Shown here: one piece after another, positions 23,139 through 35,581 of the stretch
Layout: the number at the start of each line of letters is the position of its first letter
How positions within the stretch are numbered: the first letter of the stretch is position 1
NCBI GenBank assembly: GCA_029582165.1
Contig: CM055883.1
Coordinates: 21,988,501 to 22,052,500, forward strand
Direction: 5' to 3'
From: Portulaca oleracea
Lineage: Eukaryota; Streptophyta; Magnoliopsida; Caryophyllales; Portulacaceae
Length of the DNA: 64,000 nt
Program-made: the position numbers and the translations under genes
Notes under the pieces: generated by a model
What the model saw: only the letters and a program-made list of their open reading frames with translations
Database searches by the model: none
Told to the model about the DNA's origin: nothing

Positions 23139-24978
23139 GGCATGCAATCCAGTCAAGTACATCATGGAGCAACCTACTGTGAACAGCCGAATTGCTCGAT
23201 CGATAGTCATGTTATCCGAATTTGACCTTCATTTTCAACATCAGAAATCTATAAAAGGTCAAGCAGCTTCTGATTTTCTAGTTAAACTCCCAACAGAGGA
23301 TCCTGACACTACGGGCTTAGAATTTAGTGATGGGCAGGTCTTCCAAGTAGAAGAGGAGACTTGGAAGTTGTACTTCGATGGTGCTGCAAATCAAATAGGG
23401 TGTTGAGTCGGAGCTCTGCTGATATCTCCTGAAGACCTACATTTTCCATTGGCGGTCAAGTTGGATTTTGACGCCACCAACAATGCTGCTAAATATGAAG
23501 CTTGTATCTTAGGTATACTTACAGCTCTGAAAATGGGTATTGAAAGATTACGAGTATTTGGAGACTCTAGTTTAATTGTCAATCAAGCTACTAGTGTTTG
23601 GAAAGTGGAGAGTAAGTCTTTGGCGCTATATCAACAACACTTATCTGATTTAGCCAAGAGATTCAAGCACGTTGAGTTCAAATACCTACCGAGAAGCCAC
23701 AATGAGTTAGCTGATGCGCTAGCTAAACTATCGTCTATGGTAGCAATGCCAGAAATGGATCAAACTTTGGCGGTTGTGGTAGAAAGGAAAGTCCAACCTG
23801 CCCATCAGCAACCTTTAATGATTAATTCCATCAGCCCTAAGCCATGGTACTTTGATATCTACACCTTTCTGAAAAGTGGTGTATACTAACCAGAGGCTAA
23901 ACACCGAGCTCGGAAGGCTATCCGATTAGTGGCTGCACAATATTGCATCATTCAGGATCGTTTATACAAGAAGGTTGCGACTGGGATAAACTTGATGTCT
24001 ATTGATGAAGTGGAAGCTAGAGAACTGATGAAGTCCACCCATGGAGGAGAGTGTGGACCACACATGAATGGAAGGATGTTAGTGAAGAAAATTCAGCGAG
24101 TAGGGTATTTCTAGTCTACGATGAAGTCAGGTTGTCTTCAATTTGTTGGGAAGGATTCGCCTCAGGGCACAGGAGGTCATGAATATGTGCTTGTAGCTGT
24201 GGAATATTTTACTAAGTGGATAGAAGTCGCTTCCTATGCGAAGATTACCTCGAAACATGTTGCCAAATTCATCTTGAAGAACATCATCTGCAGATATGGA
24301 GTGCCACATGAGGTGATCAGCGATAATGGGAGTCATTTTATGGGTGAATTTGCCACTCTTTTGGCAAAGTACAAGATCCAACATCATCACGCTTCTCCTT
24401 ATCGGCCACAAACAAACGAAGCGGTCGAGGCTGTGAACAAAAATTTGGTGAAAATCATTAAGAAGATGGCGGTCACTTATAAAGATTGGCCTGATAAATT
24501 CCCTTCCGCATTGTGGGGGTATCGTACTTCTATTCGAACTGCAACCGCAGCTACGCCATACTCTTTGGTGTATGGAATTGAGGCGGTCTTGCCTGTGGAA
24601 ATTGATATTCCTTCCTTGAGAATCATCGCCGAGAGCCAAATTCCCAAAGCTGAATGGGCTCGAGCTAAGTATGAGGAGTTAACCTTGTTGGACGAACACC
24701 GACTCCGCCCATTACACAATATACAGCTTTATCAAAGTCAAATTACTCACGCGTTCAACAAGAGGGTCAAAGATCGAGATCTGATGGAAGGTGACTTAGT
24801 GTTACAAGAAATGAGGTCTGCTCGCCAGGATCCTCATGGCAAGTTTGCCCCGAATTGGAAAGGACCTTATGTCATTGTTTCCATTACACCTGGAGGTTTT
24901 GCTCGCTTGGCAACACTTGAAGGAGAAGAGCTTATTCATCCTGTGAACCTGGATCAGTTAAAGAGGTATTATGTCTAA
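23139..24978 (+). pseudogene. pol: Element C pol: RNase H (two) and integrase
   Basis: One frame runs to a TAA at 24976-24978. It is interrupted by TGA 23404, TAA 23887 and TAG 24112. In order it shows the end of the RT-linked RNase H (KYIMEQP at about 23158), then a second archaeal-type RNase H with LYFDGAA (near 23370), EACIL, GDSSLIV and DALAKL. The integrase N-terminus follows with the His pair of the zinc finger. A deletion near 24145-24160 then removes the CxxC pair and the first catalytic Asp. The second Asp (SDNGSHF, near 24320) and the Glu region (NEAVEAVNK, near 24420) remain, as does the GKFAPNWKGPY C-terminal domain. The enzyme could not be active. Element B interrupts the 5' side. 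Confidence 0.88.
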
Positions 24979-25503
24979 GCTACTAAGGGTTGGTACTCTT
25001 AGCTACTTAAACATGCATTACCTTATAAAAGCAAGCAACTGAACTGCCAATAGGCTACTTGCTTATGAGAGAAAGAACAGAAAAAAAGAAAAAAAAAAAG
25101 TGAAAAGTTATGAGAGTGGCTGACTTGAAAACCCTTTGGGCAAGTCAGGCAAAAGGAGAAAAAAGAAGAAAAAAAATTAGAAAAGAGAAAAAAGAAGAAA
25201 AATGAGAGACTAACTTGAAAATCCTTCGGGACAAGTTAGGTAAAAGGAGATATTGCAAGTTTTGTTATCGAATACAAGGATTGACAAGAAGAAGATCATA
25301 GCTTGTGTTAATTCTTTTAAAACAAAATGAAATGTATTACTTCTCATATCAATAAAAGTACACTCTTGATTCAATACATTTTTGTTTTACTAATTTTAAT
25401 TAAGAAAAAGCATCAAATTAAACCAATACAAAACGCACGCATTCTTTCCTACATTTATTCCATCTCCTTCTCTCCATCCTACTTACTAGATATGCGTCAA
25501 GTC
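24979..25503 (+). other. Purine-rich spacer after C integrase
   Basis: The spacer holds A/G-rich runs with the phrase GACTTGAAAACCCTTTGGGC and its variant near 25205, repeated about 80 bp apart. The same phrases occur in reverse in element A (14150-14170, 15540-15570). It separates pol from the convergent antisense DUF7745-like gene. Confidence 0.55.
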
Positions 25504-26907
25504 CTAGTTCGAGTTAGAGTCCTTAGACGCGTTAGTGCTCGCTTGACAAGTCTTGCTTGATTTTTCTGCATTAGGGTGAGATTCCCCAATGATAACAACA
25601 CTTTTCAGCTTTGGAGCCTCTCGGATAGGCGAACGAGCGCGCTTCTCACGCCATTGTACCGCACCGATAGTAATACTCAACCAGCTTCGATATCCGTCGG
25701 TTGATGAAGAGGAAACGCGATGAGGCGGTAGAACCTCCACTCCCGCTCATTGCTTCCAATATTTAACCAATGATTCGACCACCGAGCCTTGGAGATGGGT
25801 GAGGTCAGGAATTTCATATGTGAGCAAAGGAATATCTTGTAGTCGTCCCATTTGGCGCATAACCCAGTCAGGGAAATAGTAGGTGAGTTCCCCTACGCCC
25901 AACAAAGTGAGATGAGCCGCCTTGCTTGAATGATTGGAGAAGCATTGGACCTTCCACCATTGAATTTCTTTGTGATCCTTTAAAAGGAGCACCCACTCAT
26001 CGAAGTTGCGACGTGCATCAAATTTCCTTTTGCGTTGGCAAAAGTGAGCCAGCTTCGAGGGAGTTATAGGGGAGAACACCATGCTGAGGTGTTCCATAAG
26101 CCATATCTGAGAAGAAAGGAGATATAGTAAGTCTCTTGGTTGTAAAAAAAAAAAGAAATATAACCAAGCAAAAATCGACAAATTGATTCGACATGGATTA
26201 TTTAAATAATTCATGCAAAATAAAAAGGAAAAAAATCAAAAAAAAAAGATGATAATACAAAAAAAAAGAAAAAAAATGTCGATACTTACTTGAAGGGTGA
26301 GGAGGCTTCCTCCAAAGACCCGGGTATAACTCCAAGAATCAAGGCCCAGTAGAGTTTTCGCCACCGTCATGGGAGCCGAGTTGTAGCCACGGGTCATTTC
26401 ATCAATGATATGGATAAGAGAGAGGGAAGCAAAACCCGAACCACCAAGATAAAATAAAAACTCAGCCAAGATACAAAAAACCAAACCTCGTACTCGTGAT
26501 GCCGGTTTGCGTTTAAGCGCTTCCGACGATTAAAAGAATTTGATCATGGCTTTGAGATTCACTGTATTGTTCACCAAAATGTGCCCGAGTGCTCGATGGT
26601 TGAAGTTCGTCATTTCCTCAAATCTTTCACGATAGTTAGACGCAAGAGGAGGAGGAGTTGGTGGAGCATAGAGATCAAAACCGAAAATTCAAGCCCATTC
26701 TTCAGGGATGGAGCACAATTCATTCGAAGAGAACCGAAAGACATGAAACTTCGAGTCCCAGAATGTGAAGGCCGCCTTGAGAAAATCCCAGTTGATTTTC
26801 ACTTGCTTCAAGCTTAGTATGAGAGTTAGGTTGTAGAAAGTGAGAAGGCGTTTTTCGGGTTTTGATAAAGAATTCATCCAGAGGCTAAGTTTCTTTTCGA
26901 AGGCCAT
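25504..26907 (-). pseudogene. Antisense DUF7745-like gene of element C, two exons
   Basis: The chosen start is the ATG at 26907 (MAFEKKLSLWM). Exon 1 runs to 26290, an intron of 183 bp follows (26289-26107, GTAAGT...TTCTTCTCAG), and exon 2 runs to the TAG at 25504. Removing the intron joins LLTLQ to IWLMEHL in frame, as expected for this family. Features I recognise are AAFTFWDSKFHVFRFSSNEL, the WLMEHL stretch and a LTYYFPDWVMRQMGR stretch. These recall DUF7745 proteins found in plant repeats; their role is unknown. Coding length is about 405 codons. In-frame stops lie after EEWA (near 26689), after IKFF (near 26530) and after YWKQ (near 25747), so the copy is dead. It converges on pol, 0.5 kb away. 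Confidence 0.72.
26107..26289 (-). other. Intron of the antisense DUF7745-like gene
   Basis: On the minus strand it has donor CAA|GTAAGT and acceptor TTCTTCTCAG|ATA, with a T-rich tract before the acceptor. Splicing keeps the frame and rebuilds a conserved-looking protein stretch. Confidence 0.75.
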
Positions 26908-27529
26908 GATTGAAGGAGTAAGGAAGGTAAGAACAAGAGGACAAGATGCGATGAAAAGAAATGACGACGAGTCTTGCTTAAATAGTGCTCCAAAGTGAAA
27001 TAGCATGCCACGAATACACTGTTTCTACCTCGAGTCTGGATGAACCAACGGGGAGGAACGACAGCCAGTGACATGTGAACGGCAAGGACACGGTGTCCTC
27101 CAACGTGTCATGGTCGGTCGGCCTACAGCAAGAGGGGAGGAACCTTTAATTTTGAAGGGTTGGAACCGTGCACGTGTATGCATGGGAGAAGACACGGTCT
27201 TGGGTCCATTAGGTGTGTTAGTGTAAAAAAATGTACATGCAATTGTATTTATTTTCTTTGATTTTATTCACTTTTTATATAATTATATTAATAGTCTAGT
27301 GAATATATTTTCTTTTGTGAGTTCAATTCCATGTAAACAGTCTGAGATTGACCGATAAATAAAAACTGGGGGCTTGCATGCATTGCATTTGATCGAGTCC
27401 AAAATCATGTGCATAAAGGAAGTCTGCTTGCATTTTCATTTCTCGTTCTTGTACATTTGTTTATTCCTCGTACAAAAAAAAAGAGAAGCATAGGATAGCA
27501 CGAAAAGAAAGAGGCCTTGCCAAAGAAGA
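26908..27529 (-). promoter_or_regulatory. LTR-like promoter region of the DUF7745-like gene
   Basis: A TATA-like CTATTTAAG (minus, 26985-26977) lies about 70 bp before the ATG. Upstream is GGTCGGTCGGCC (27112-27123), flanked on the minus strand by CCTCCCCTCTTGCTGTAGGC. This resembles the CCTCCCCTCTCTATAGGCCG in the LTR of A. A PPT-like ACTGGGGGCTTGC lies at 27365-27377. The block separates the two antisense genes and has no gene of its own. Confidence 0.55.
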
Positions 27530-28468
27530 CTACTTAGGAGGGCCACCGAACAAGCTTCTGAAGGCCGCATCTGCGAAAGAACTGGGCCAATAATCATCCT
27601 GAGTGCCAGAAGGTCCGGGCAAGAACTGGCTGGAAGGCATATCATATCCCTGATTATAGCCTAGGGGCTGGCTATAAGGAACAATGGACTGAGCATGGTA
27701 TTGAGGTGCCCATGGACTGGGAACTCTTTCCATTGAACCATGGAATCCACTCGATTCCGAACAATCTTCCCCCATGAATTCAGGAATGTCGGGAGACAGT
27801 TGTCTACTTCCCGAAGAACTAGCATGGGGAGCTCGAAGTTGGCCCATTAGATCTTGATCCCTATGTCTGGACGGCCCTACACCTGGATCTCCACGATAGG
27901 CTTTCCTACTAGTTTCTTCTGTTGAAGAATGGCGATGAGGACGTCGTGACGAGCTCTCAGAATGTGGCAGACTCACATGAGAGTGAGCTTCATGGTTCTC
28001 TTCACCAGCGCCTGGCATAAGACCTTGATATTGACCATTCACAAAATTCAGATCAATGAATTCTCGAGCAGTGATGCCTTCCCTCAGCAAACTCGAATAT
28101 GGGCATATGCTTATTGCATCAGAAAGGACCAATGAGGATCGACATGACATGGGGAAAACCAGCAAAAGCAAGTGACTTACTGAGTTAGCATCAAAATACT
28201 ACAACACTTCATGATCATTCGGCACGAGTGGAATGAAGCCAAACAACATGTCCTCGTCTTCCGCCTGCTCAGGTTCCTCAACTTGTTGATCCAGGAGAGG
28301 ATCATAATATCCTCCCAGCTGCAGAAAGACAACTTGTTAACAAAAGAGCAAAAATGCATCATTTCATAAGCCGAAGAAATTCTTTACCCAAGCAAAAGCC
28401 AAATGCCCTCAATGCTGAGCGGCCGCTTCCTCCAGATCATCCACCGAAACTATGAAATTAATGGCAGG

Positions 28469-28473
28469 CTCCC
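28469..28473. other. Target site duplication of E, left
   Basis: CTCCC here against CTTCC at 39167-39171, a 5-bp duplication with one mismatch. Deleting E with one copy restores the PMD frame. Confidence 0.75.
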
Positions 28474-29854
28474 TGTTCGATCTCATTCCGAGCCGAATTA
28501 ATATCATTTTATAAGGTGTTTTGCTTATTTTAGCCCTTAAATTATATATTAGATATAATGATTTCGAGTTTTGTAGGAAAATAAGGAGTTGGAAAGAATT
28601 TGGGCTAAAATGAGGGTTTTTAGGGGATCCCGAGTGATTTCCCGAGCCAATCCAAGTCAACCCGAGACCCAAGTCGAGAACCGAAGCAAAACAGGGAAAA
28701 GGGCAGAAGAAAGTCGCGCCCGAGTCAAAGTTATCGCACCCCGGGAAAGCTGACTGCCGCACCAAAACAGCAAATCAAACAGCCGAAGGTCGCGCCCGCG
28801 ACTCTCTGCTGGAAAGAGACGAAGCCGACAGACAGATAAGCTTCTCGCCCGAGTCTCTAGCTGTCACGCCCGCGACCAAGGAGGGTTGTTTAACGAAGGA
28901 ACTAGATCAAGGTCGCGCCCGAGTCTCTATGTGTCACGCCCGCGACGACGGTAACGAAGAAATTCCGAGAAATTGTTGCGCCCGCGACAAATTTGTAGCG
29001 CCCGCGGTGGTTTGAAGCGAGAACTGACGGACGACTGGGTAGAAGAGGGTCGCGCCCGCGACGTCACCAGCTCCAGAAATTCCTGCGACGGCTGTGCTAG
29101 GGTTTTTAGGGGGGGTTTTATTATTTTTACTTTTTCCTAATACTTTTCTATATAAGACCCTATCATATTTTCACTAGAAACATCTTAGTTTTTAGCATCT
29201 TATCTTAGTTTTTAATTAGTTTTTAGATACTTAGTTTTATTTAGGTTTTAGAATGAGTTTTCTTTACAGTTTTCTTTAGTATTCGATTGTAATTCAATTC
29301 TTTCAAGATCAATGTAATTTTTTTCTTCAAGTTCCTGTCTCCTCTTTTTGTCTTTTGATTTCATTAGGGTAGTTCCACACCAAAAATACAACTTTTAGTG
29401 AAAAGGAGGATTAAGGTTCCTCGAATTCTCCCTATAGGTGAGGATTCGAGCAGTCTTAGTAATCCAAATCATGCTTTTTCTTGTTTGTTCGGGAGAAGAT
29501 TCGTGATTCAAGATTAAAGATTCAAGATTTCAAGATTTCCAGGTTCAAGATTAGAACAATGCATCCTAAGTATAATTTCTTTTCCTTAAATTCAGTTTTT
29601 ACATTTGTTGTTCTTGAGTGTTTTTAACGGCTTTCTTCGATTATGCTCTTGTTTTCTTATTTTCGGGTTTAGTTTCTTTAGTTAGGTTTTGATTTCTTGT
29701 TCTTGTTTTCAATTCATAATTAGTTTAGTTTAGTTATTCACTGCTTCCTGCAATTTGAAACCCTTACCAAACCAATTTCCTGAAAACCTAACACACCATC
29801 CCTGTGTATTCGACAACCTTACACTTTTTACCCCAAAATTACCACAACCGAACA
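28474..29854 (+). repeat. 5' LTR of element E, 1381 bp
   Basis: Ends are TGTTCGATCTC and CCGAACA. About nine GTCGCGCCCGCGAC-related units (28713-29062) precede a TATA box TATATAAG (29149-29156). Confidence 0.93.
29149..29156 (+). promoter_or_regulatory. TATA box in 5' LTR of E
   Basis: TATATAAG in the context CTATATAAGACCC; the same at 38456-38463 in the 3' LTR. Confidence 0.75.
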
Positions 29855-29855
29855 A

Positions 29856-29873
29856 TGGCGTCGTTACCGGGGA
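29856..29873 (+). other. Primer binding site of E
   Basis: TGGCGTCGTTACCGGGGA lies one base after the LTR. Compare the intact TGGCGCCGTTGCCGGGG on the minus strand of element H at 60455-60439. Confidence 0.85.
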
Positions 29874-31327
29874 TGGCGTTATTTGGTATATTAGGTTATT
29901 GGTTTGTTTGTGAATAGTTTAACTGCTTTCTTAGATTAGATTTCAAAAAAAAAATAAAAATCCAAAAAAAATTTATAAAACTAAAAAAATAAAAAAAAAG
30001 TTGAGACTTCAAGGAAAAAACGGAAAGTACATCAACCTGAGGTTTGGGTTCGTAGTCCTGGTAGTCAAAGATTGATTAGGAAGGAGGAACCCTCGGTAGA
30101 ATCACCAAAAATGTCTGAAGAAGTACTGCCACCACCTCGACGTATATAGGGTAACCCTTTATAACCAGTTATACCCATCTTATGACCCACCACCATCATG
30201 TTTTGTACTTCCCAACCTGCCTACAGGAGTGACCTTTGACCCTAGGCAGCACTACACCCAGAACCTACCACTTTTCACGGGTACTGGGTTAGCACTCATA
30301 TGGACCGCAGAGTACAAGGAATACATTAGCATGATAACTCCACCAGGAGTCCCATTAGACTATGTGCTATTAAAATACCTACTTTTTGCTCTGAGGGAAA
30401 CCGTTAAGCGGTGGATGTATAGCATCAAGCCTCAGTCTATTAATTCTTGGGACAGTTTTCTAAAAGTTTTCATGAAAAGGTTTTTTCCAACCTCCTTAGC
30501 TACTCAACTGATTAATTTGATTTTAAAATTTAGACTGTACATAGGAGAGCCTTACTGGAAAGCTTTCGAACGTTTCAAAAACTTGTTGTCCCAATTCCCT
30601 CATCATGGTCTTGACTTGGTACTACTGTGTCAAATTGTGTACGAGGGTGTTGACCATGAGACCAGAGTCACACTAGAGTCAATGTGTCAGGGGGCTTTCA
30701 TAGACAAAACTGTTGATGAGGCCTGGGATTTCTTATAAAGCATGTCTGAAAGGGCAATGCAATGGGGAACCACTAGAGATGAGTCCTTAGGTGCTCAATT
30801 GTCTAATGCTAGGGGGTGTACATGCTGTGAGTGAGAGTACAGGGTACGAGGCTAGGGTTGCTTCTCTTGAAAATATGATTAAAACCTTAGCCCAACAGCA
30901 ATTAGCTGCTTCACAACCTAAAACCTGTGCTCAGGTTAACTCTTATGACCAGACTGCTGCTTTTGGGCCCACACCACCTGTGTCATGTGTCGTATGCCAA
31001 AGTGTTGACCATGTTTATTCTACCTGTCCTATTTATATTCAACAATTGGCTGCTAGTACTGAAAATGTGAATGTTATGCATCATAACTATAGGCCTGACT
31101 AGTACCAACCCTACCAGCACTAGGGGATGTGCAAGCACCCCTTACTCTCTTATGGCCCCGAAAATCAAAATGTGTTGAGACCACCTAGTCATGGAGGGGG
31201 TTTCCAAGGAAATCCTGCTCCTCAGAATTAACCACCACCGCAGGCAGCTTATCAAGCTCCTAGAGGGCCACCTATCCAACCTTAGATTGCCCAAACCCGA
31301 CCTCCACCAGGGTACACTAATGAGGAT
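29874..31327 (+). pseudogene. gag: Element E leader and gag
   Basis: An A-rich leader (29940-30000) precedes degraded gag. An early stretch with ATG at 30111 is broken by TAG. The Gag core is open at 30229-30738 (TFDPRQHYTQN at the start, then RFFPTSLATQ and FERFKNLLSQFPHHG), ending at TAA. A frame change follows, and 30791-31327 in another frame holds a weak knuckle (CVVCQSVDHVYSTCP near 30990-31035) with further stops. Gag would package the element's RNA into virus-like particles. The order and motifs fit Athila Gag. Confidence 0.85.
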
Positions 31328-32542
31328 ATGAATGAGAGAGAAATTAGGGAATTAAAGAATGGCCTGAGAGAAGTTAAGGAATCCATGAAGAGTGATATTG
31401 AGAAAGTGTTAAAACAAATGAATGATCAATTCTCTCAAACGATGCTAGCTAATAGAGATAGAGGATCTTTTCCTACGCAGCCTGAGGCAAACCCCAATGG
31501 GCAAGCTTCAGGTTCGTCATCTGGTGACCCTAGTCAGGTTAGAGGACTGAATGTTATAATCACTCTCCGTTCTAGGAGAGAAGTTGATAATAAGGTGCAA
31601 CTGAAATCTTCTGATGTGTGTAATGAAAAGACTGTGACTGATGAATCTGTTGATGAGACTGTTGATGATGAGTTAGAGGGAGGAAGGCCAACTGTTACAA
31701 TTGAGCCTCCTCGCACCAAAACCTTGTCCAAAACCAACCCTTTGACTAGTCCACCATCTCAAGGGGCTTACAAACCCCCTCCACCTTACCCTCATAAGTT
31801 AAAGGGGAGTAAGGACCAAAAATTTCTGGACAAAATTAGGGAGACTTTTTCTCAAGTTAAGGTGAACATCCCTCTTTTGGATGCTATTCAGCAGATCCCT
31901 TCATATGCCCGCTTCCTTAAGGAGCTTTGTACTACCAAGAGGGCCACCCAGGTGCCCAAGAAGGCTTTCCTAGCCACTAATGTGAGTTTTATTCTGTCGA
32001 ACCAATTGCCTATTAAGTACAAAGACCCTGGATGCCCCACTATCTCTACTACCATAGGTGATAGTTTGATAGAAAATGCATTGCTTGACCTAGGATCTAT
32101 TGTGAATTTGTTGCCTTTACATGTGTACGAGATGCTGGGATTAGGTGAACTAAAGCCTACTAGGATGGTATTGCAATTGGGTGACAGGTCCACTAGAGTA
32201 CCTAAGGAGGTAGTGGAGGATGTTCTGATTAAGGTTGGGGATTTTGTGTTTCCTGTTGACTTTGTAGTACTAGAAACTGCTAGAGTTCAGAGTACTAGAG
32301 ATGAGATTCCTGTTATTCTAGGCCGCCCTTTCCTTGCTACTTCTAACGTCTGGATTAACTGTAAGGATGGTAGAATAAAATTGACCTTTGGGAATTTGAC
32401 TATGGAATCGAATATTTTTAACCTGCAAAAGTCACCCTTAGGTTTTGATGAGCATGAGCAGAGTACCCTTAATTGGGTAAGTGATTTTGTTGATAATGAG
32501 CAACCTGACTTTGTCGATATGTCTTTTGCCATGATGAGTTGA
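31328..32542 (+). pseudogene. pro: Element E Gag C-terminus and protease
   Basis: This 404-codon open stretch begins in Gag linker sequence (charged, Pro-rich) and ends in an aspartic protease with LLDLGSIVNLLP near 32080-32115. DLG replaces the usual DTG/DSG, as is normal for Athila. GELKPTRMVLQLGDRS and VILGRPFLAT follow. The frame closes at TGA 32540 while the RT frame continues from 32539 in another register. This one-base slip separates protease from RT. In intact Athila elements the two are one polyprotein. Confidence 0.85.
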
Positions 32543-33744
32543 ATGCACTAGGAATTAATCCTGATGATTTGAATTCTTTGTGTGATTCTGATGTGTTTGA
32601 TGGTGATATACTATATGAATCTTTATTGGCATCTCAAACCACACCTGAGATAGTTGAGCCTGAACCACCTTCATCCACCACACTTGAGATGAAACCCCTC
32701 CCTTCTGAGCTGAAATATGCTTTTCTTGGCCCTAGTGAGACCTACCCAGTAATCATTGCTTCTGACTTAGGTAGGGACCAGGAAAACCAAGTAATTGAGA
32801 TTCTTAGACAGAACAAGGGAGCCTTAGGGTGGACATTAGGAGACATTAAGGGGATTAGCCCTTCCATTGTTCAGCATCGAATCTTCCTAGAAGATGAGAA
32901 TGTTGCCCATAGAGATCCCCTTAGGAGACTAAACCCACAGATGAACGATGTAGTCAAGAAAGAAATCCTTAAGTGGTTAGATCATGACATTATTTACCCA
33001 ATCTCTGATAGCAAGTGGGTAAGTCCAATCTATGTGGTCCCTAAGAAGGCTGGTTTGACTGTTGTTGAGAATGAACAAGGAGAGTTAGTTCCTACTCATG
33101 TCCCTTCTGGTTGGCGAGTCTGCATTGATTATAGAAAACTGAACAAAGCCACTAGGAAGGACCACTTTCCCCTCCCTTTCATGGATCAGATGCTTGAAAA
33201 ACTTGTTGGGCATGAGTATTACTGTTTTCTAGGTGGTTATTCTGGTTATACCCAAGTTTCTATTGCCCCCTGTGACCAGGAAAAGACCACGTTCACTTGT
33301 CCTTTTCGCACCTTTGCTTTTCGAAGGATGCCTTTTGGCTTGTGTAATGCCCCTGCAACCTTCCAGAGGTGCATGATTTCGATATTTTCTGACTTAGTGG
33401 AGGAATGTGTGGAAATTTTTATGGATGATTTTTCTGTGTTTGGTACCTCTTTTGATGCTTGCTTAGCTAACCTGAATCGGGTGCTGAGTCGATGCCAGGA
33501 AAAGAATTTGACCCTGAACTGGGAAAAATGTCACTTTATGGTGAAAAGGGGTATAGTTTTAGGGCATGTGATTTCTAAGGATGGGATTGAGGTAGATAAG
33601 GCCAAGATTGACTTAGTTAGGAATTTATCCCCTCCAACCTCTGTAAAGGAAGTCCGTTCATCCTTAGAACACGCCGGTTTTTACCGGCGATTCATAAAAG
33701 ACTTCAGTAAAATTCCTAAGCTCCTTATCTTCACTGTTAGCTAA
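32539..33744 (+). pseudogene. pol: Element E reverse transcriptase
   Basis: The open stretch starts in linker sequence and covers the RT palm and fingers: KWVSPIYVVPKK, WRVCIDYRKLNKATRKDHFP, RMPFGLCNAPATFQRCM, the catalytic FMDDFSVFG at 33418-33444, and LGHVISKDGIEV. The motif A aspartate is lost. Where FLDGYSG is expected the sequence reads FLGGYSG (GGT at 33232-33234), which should abolish polymerisation. The frame ends early at 33744 through a frameshift near 33725; the correct register continues into RNase H. Confidence 0.9.
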
Positions 33745-34291
33745 GGAGGTACCTTTTCACTTTTCTGATGATTGTATGAGGGCCTTTAATCAACTTAAAG
33801 ATGCCCTTACTTCCCCTCGTGTTCTCAAACCTCCCATCTGAGAAGAACCTTTTGAGATTATGTGTGATGCATTTGATTATGTTGTAGGTGTTGTGCTAGG
33901 ACAGAGAATTGATAAGAAACCTGTTGTTATTCATTATGCTAGCCACACCTTGAATGATGCTCAATTAAATTACACTGTGACTGAAAAAGAATTTCTAGTT
34001 GTTGTGTATGCCTTTAAGAAATTCAGACCTTACTTGCTTGGTGCTAAAGTCATAGTTTATACTGATCATTCAGCTATTAGGTATCTGATGGAAAAGAAAG
34101 ATTCCAAACCTAGGCTAGTTAGGTGGGTCTTGTTGTTGCAAGAATTTGACTGTGAGATTAGAGACAGGAAAGGAGCTGAGAATCCTGTAGCTGACCATCT
34201 TTCTAGGATTGTGCCTGATACTGTGAAAACCACCCCTATTGCTGCTCAGTTTCCTGACGAGCAACTCTTTAGTGTGGGAGTGGAACCTTAG
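33726..34291 (+). pseudogene. pol: Element E RNase H
   Basis: In the register after the frameshift the connection domain reads to a TGA near 33840, where Trp would be expected. From 33860 the RNase H domain is open: [37 protein letters not shown] and [10 protein letters not shown]. Catalytic Asp/Glu/Asp positions look present. A TAG at 34289 separates it from integrase in the same frame. Confidence 0.88.
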
Positions 34292-35581
34292 TTTACTGAT
34301 ATTGTGAACTTTAAGGTAACTGGAGAGATGCCTAGTGATTGGAATAAGCATGATAGGGACAGGTTTCTTCACATTGTGAAGAATTTTGTATGGGATGACC
34401 CTTATTTGTTCAAATATTGCCCTGACCAAATACTTAGGAGATGTGTTCCTGATGAATCCATTATGGATGTCCTCTCTTTTTTCCATGACCAACCTTGTTG
34501 GGGACATTATAGTGGAAAGAAAATAGCTTACAAGGTCTTACAGAGTGGGTTTTACTGGCCCACTATCTTTAGAGATGCTCATGACTATCCCCAAAGGTTC
34601 CCTAGGTGCCAAAGTTTGGGAAAGATTACTAAGAGAGATATGATGCCCTTACAACTTGAGATTTTTGTTGATGTGTTTGATGTGTGGGGTATTGATTTCA
34701 TGGGACCATTCTCTAAATATTTTGGGAATGAGTATATTCTCCTGGCTGTTGATTATATGTCTAAGTGGGTAGAAGTTATCCCTACTAGGAAAAATGATGC
34801 TCAGGTAGTGACCAAATTCCTTAGGGAATACATCTTTTCTAGATTTGGAATGCCTAGAGCCATTATTAGTGATCAGGGAACCCACTTCAACAATAGATCC
34901 TTTGAGGCCTTACTGAAGAGGTACTCAGTTCAGCATAAGCTCACCACTGCTTACCACCCACAGTCTAATGGTCAAGCAGAAGTCTCCAATAGGCAAATTA
35001 AACAGATCTTAGAGAAAACTGTGTCTAGGAATAGGAAGGACTGGTGTGTTAAGCTGATTGATGCCTTGTGGGCCTACCGAACGGCCTATAAAACCCCCAT
35101 TGGGATGTCACCCTATAGAGCTGTTTTTGGGAAGCCTTGTCACTTACCGGTTGAGCTTGAACATAGAGCCTGGTGGGCTTCAAAAACCCTTAACCTTGAT
35201 TTGTCAACAACTGGTGAGGTAAGGAGACTTACACTTTGTGAGCTTGAGGAGTTACGGAGAGAAGCCTATGAAAATGGACGATTGAGTAAGGAGAGGTCTA
35301 AAATCTTACACGATAAGATCATTCATCAAAAGACCTTCTTCCCAGGACAAAAGGTACTTCTTTATGATTCCCGATTACACTTGTTTGTTGGAAAGTTAAG
35401 ATCTAGGTGGACTGGACCCTTTATTGTGACTCAGGTATTTCCTTCAGGAGTGGTTGTGATCAAGGACCCATCTAACAATTCTGTGTGGAAAGTGAATGGG
35501 CACAGGTTGAAGCCTTTCTTAGAGTTTCCTGATACTGCTGACGTACATTCCACGATCCACCTAGTGTTTGAAGGAAGGTAA
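34292..35581 (+). pseudogene. pol: Element E integrase
   Basis: From 34304 the frame is open for 425 codons. The zinc-binding N-terminus keeps the His pair ([11 protein letters not shown]) but the first Cys of the CxxC pair is replaced (FPRCQSLG). The catalytic core keeps all three acidic residues: GIDFMGPF (near 34690), ISDQGTHF (near 34865) and GQAEVSN (near 34975). The C-terminal domain reads [12 protein letters not shown]. The protein ends HLVFEGR and then TAA. Only the upstream TAG and the zinc-finger change mark it as damaged. Confidence 0.9.
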
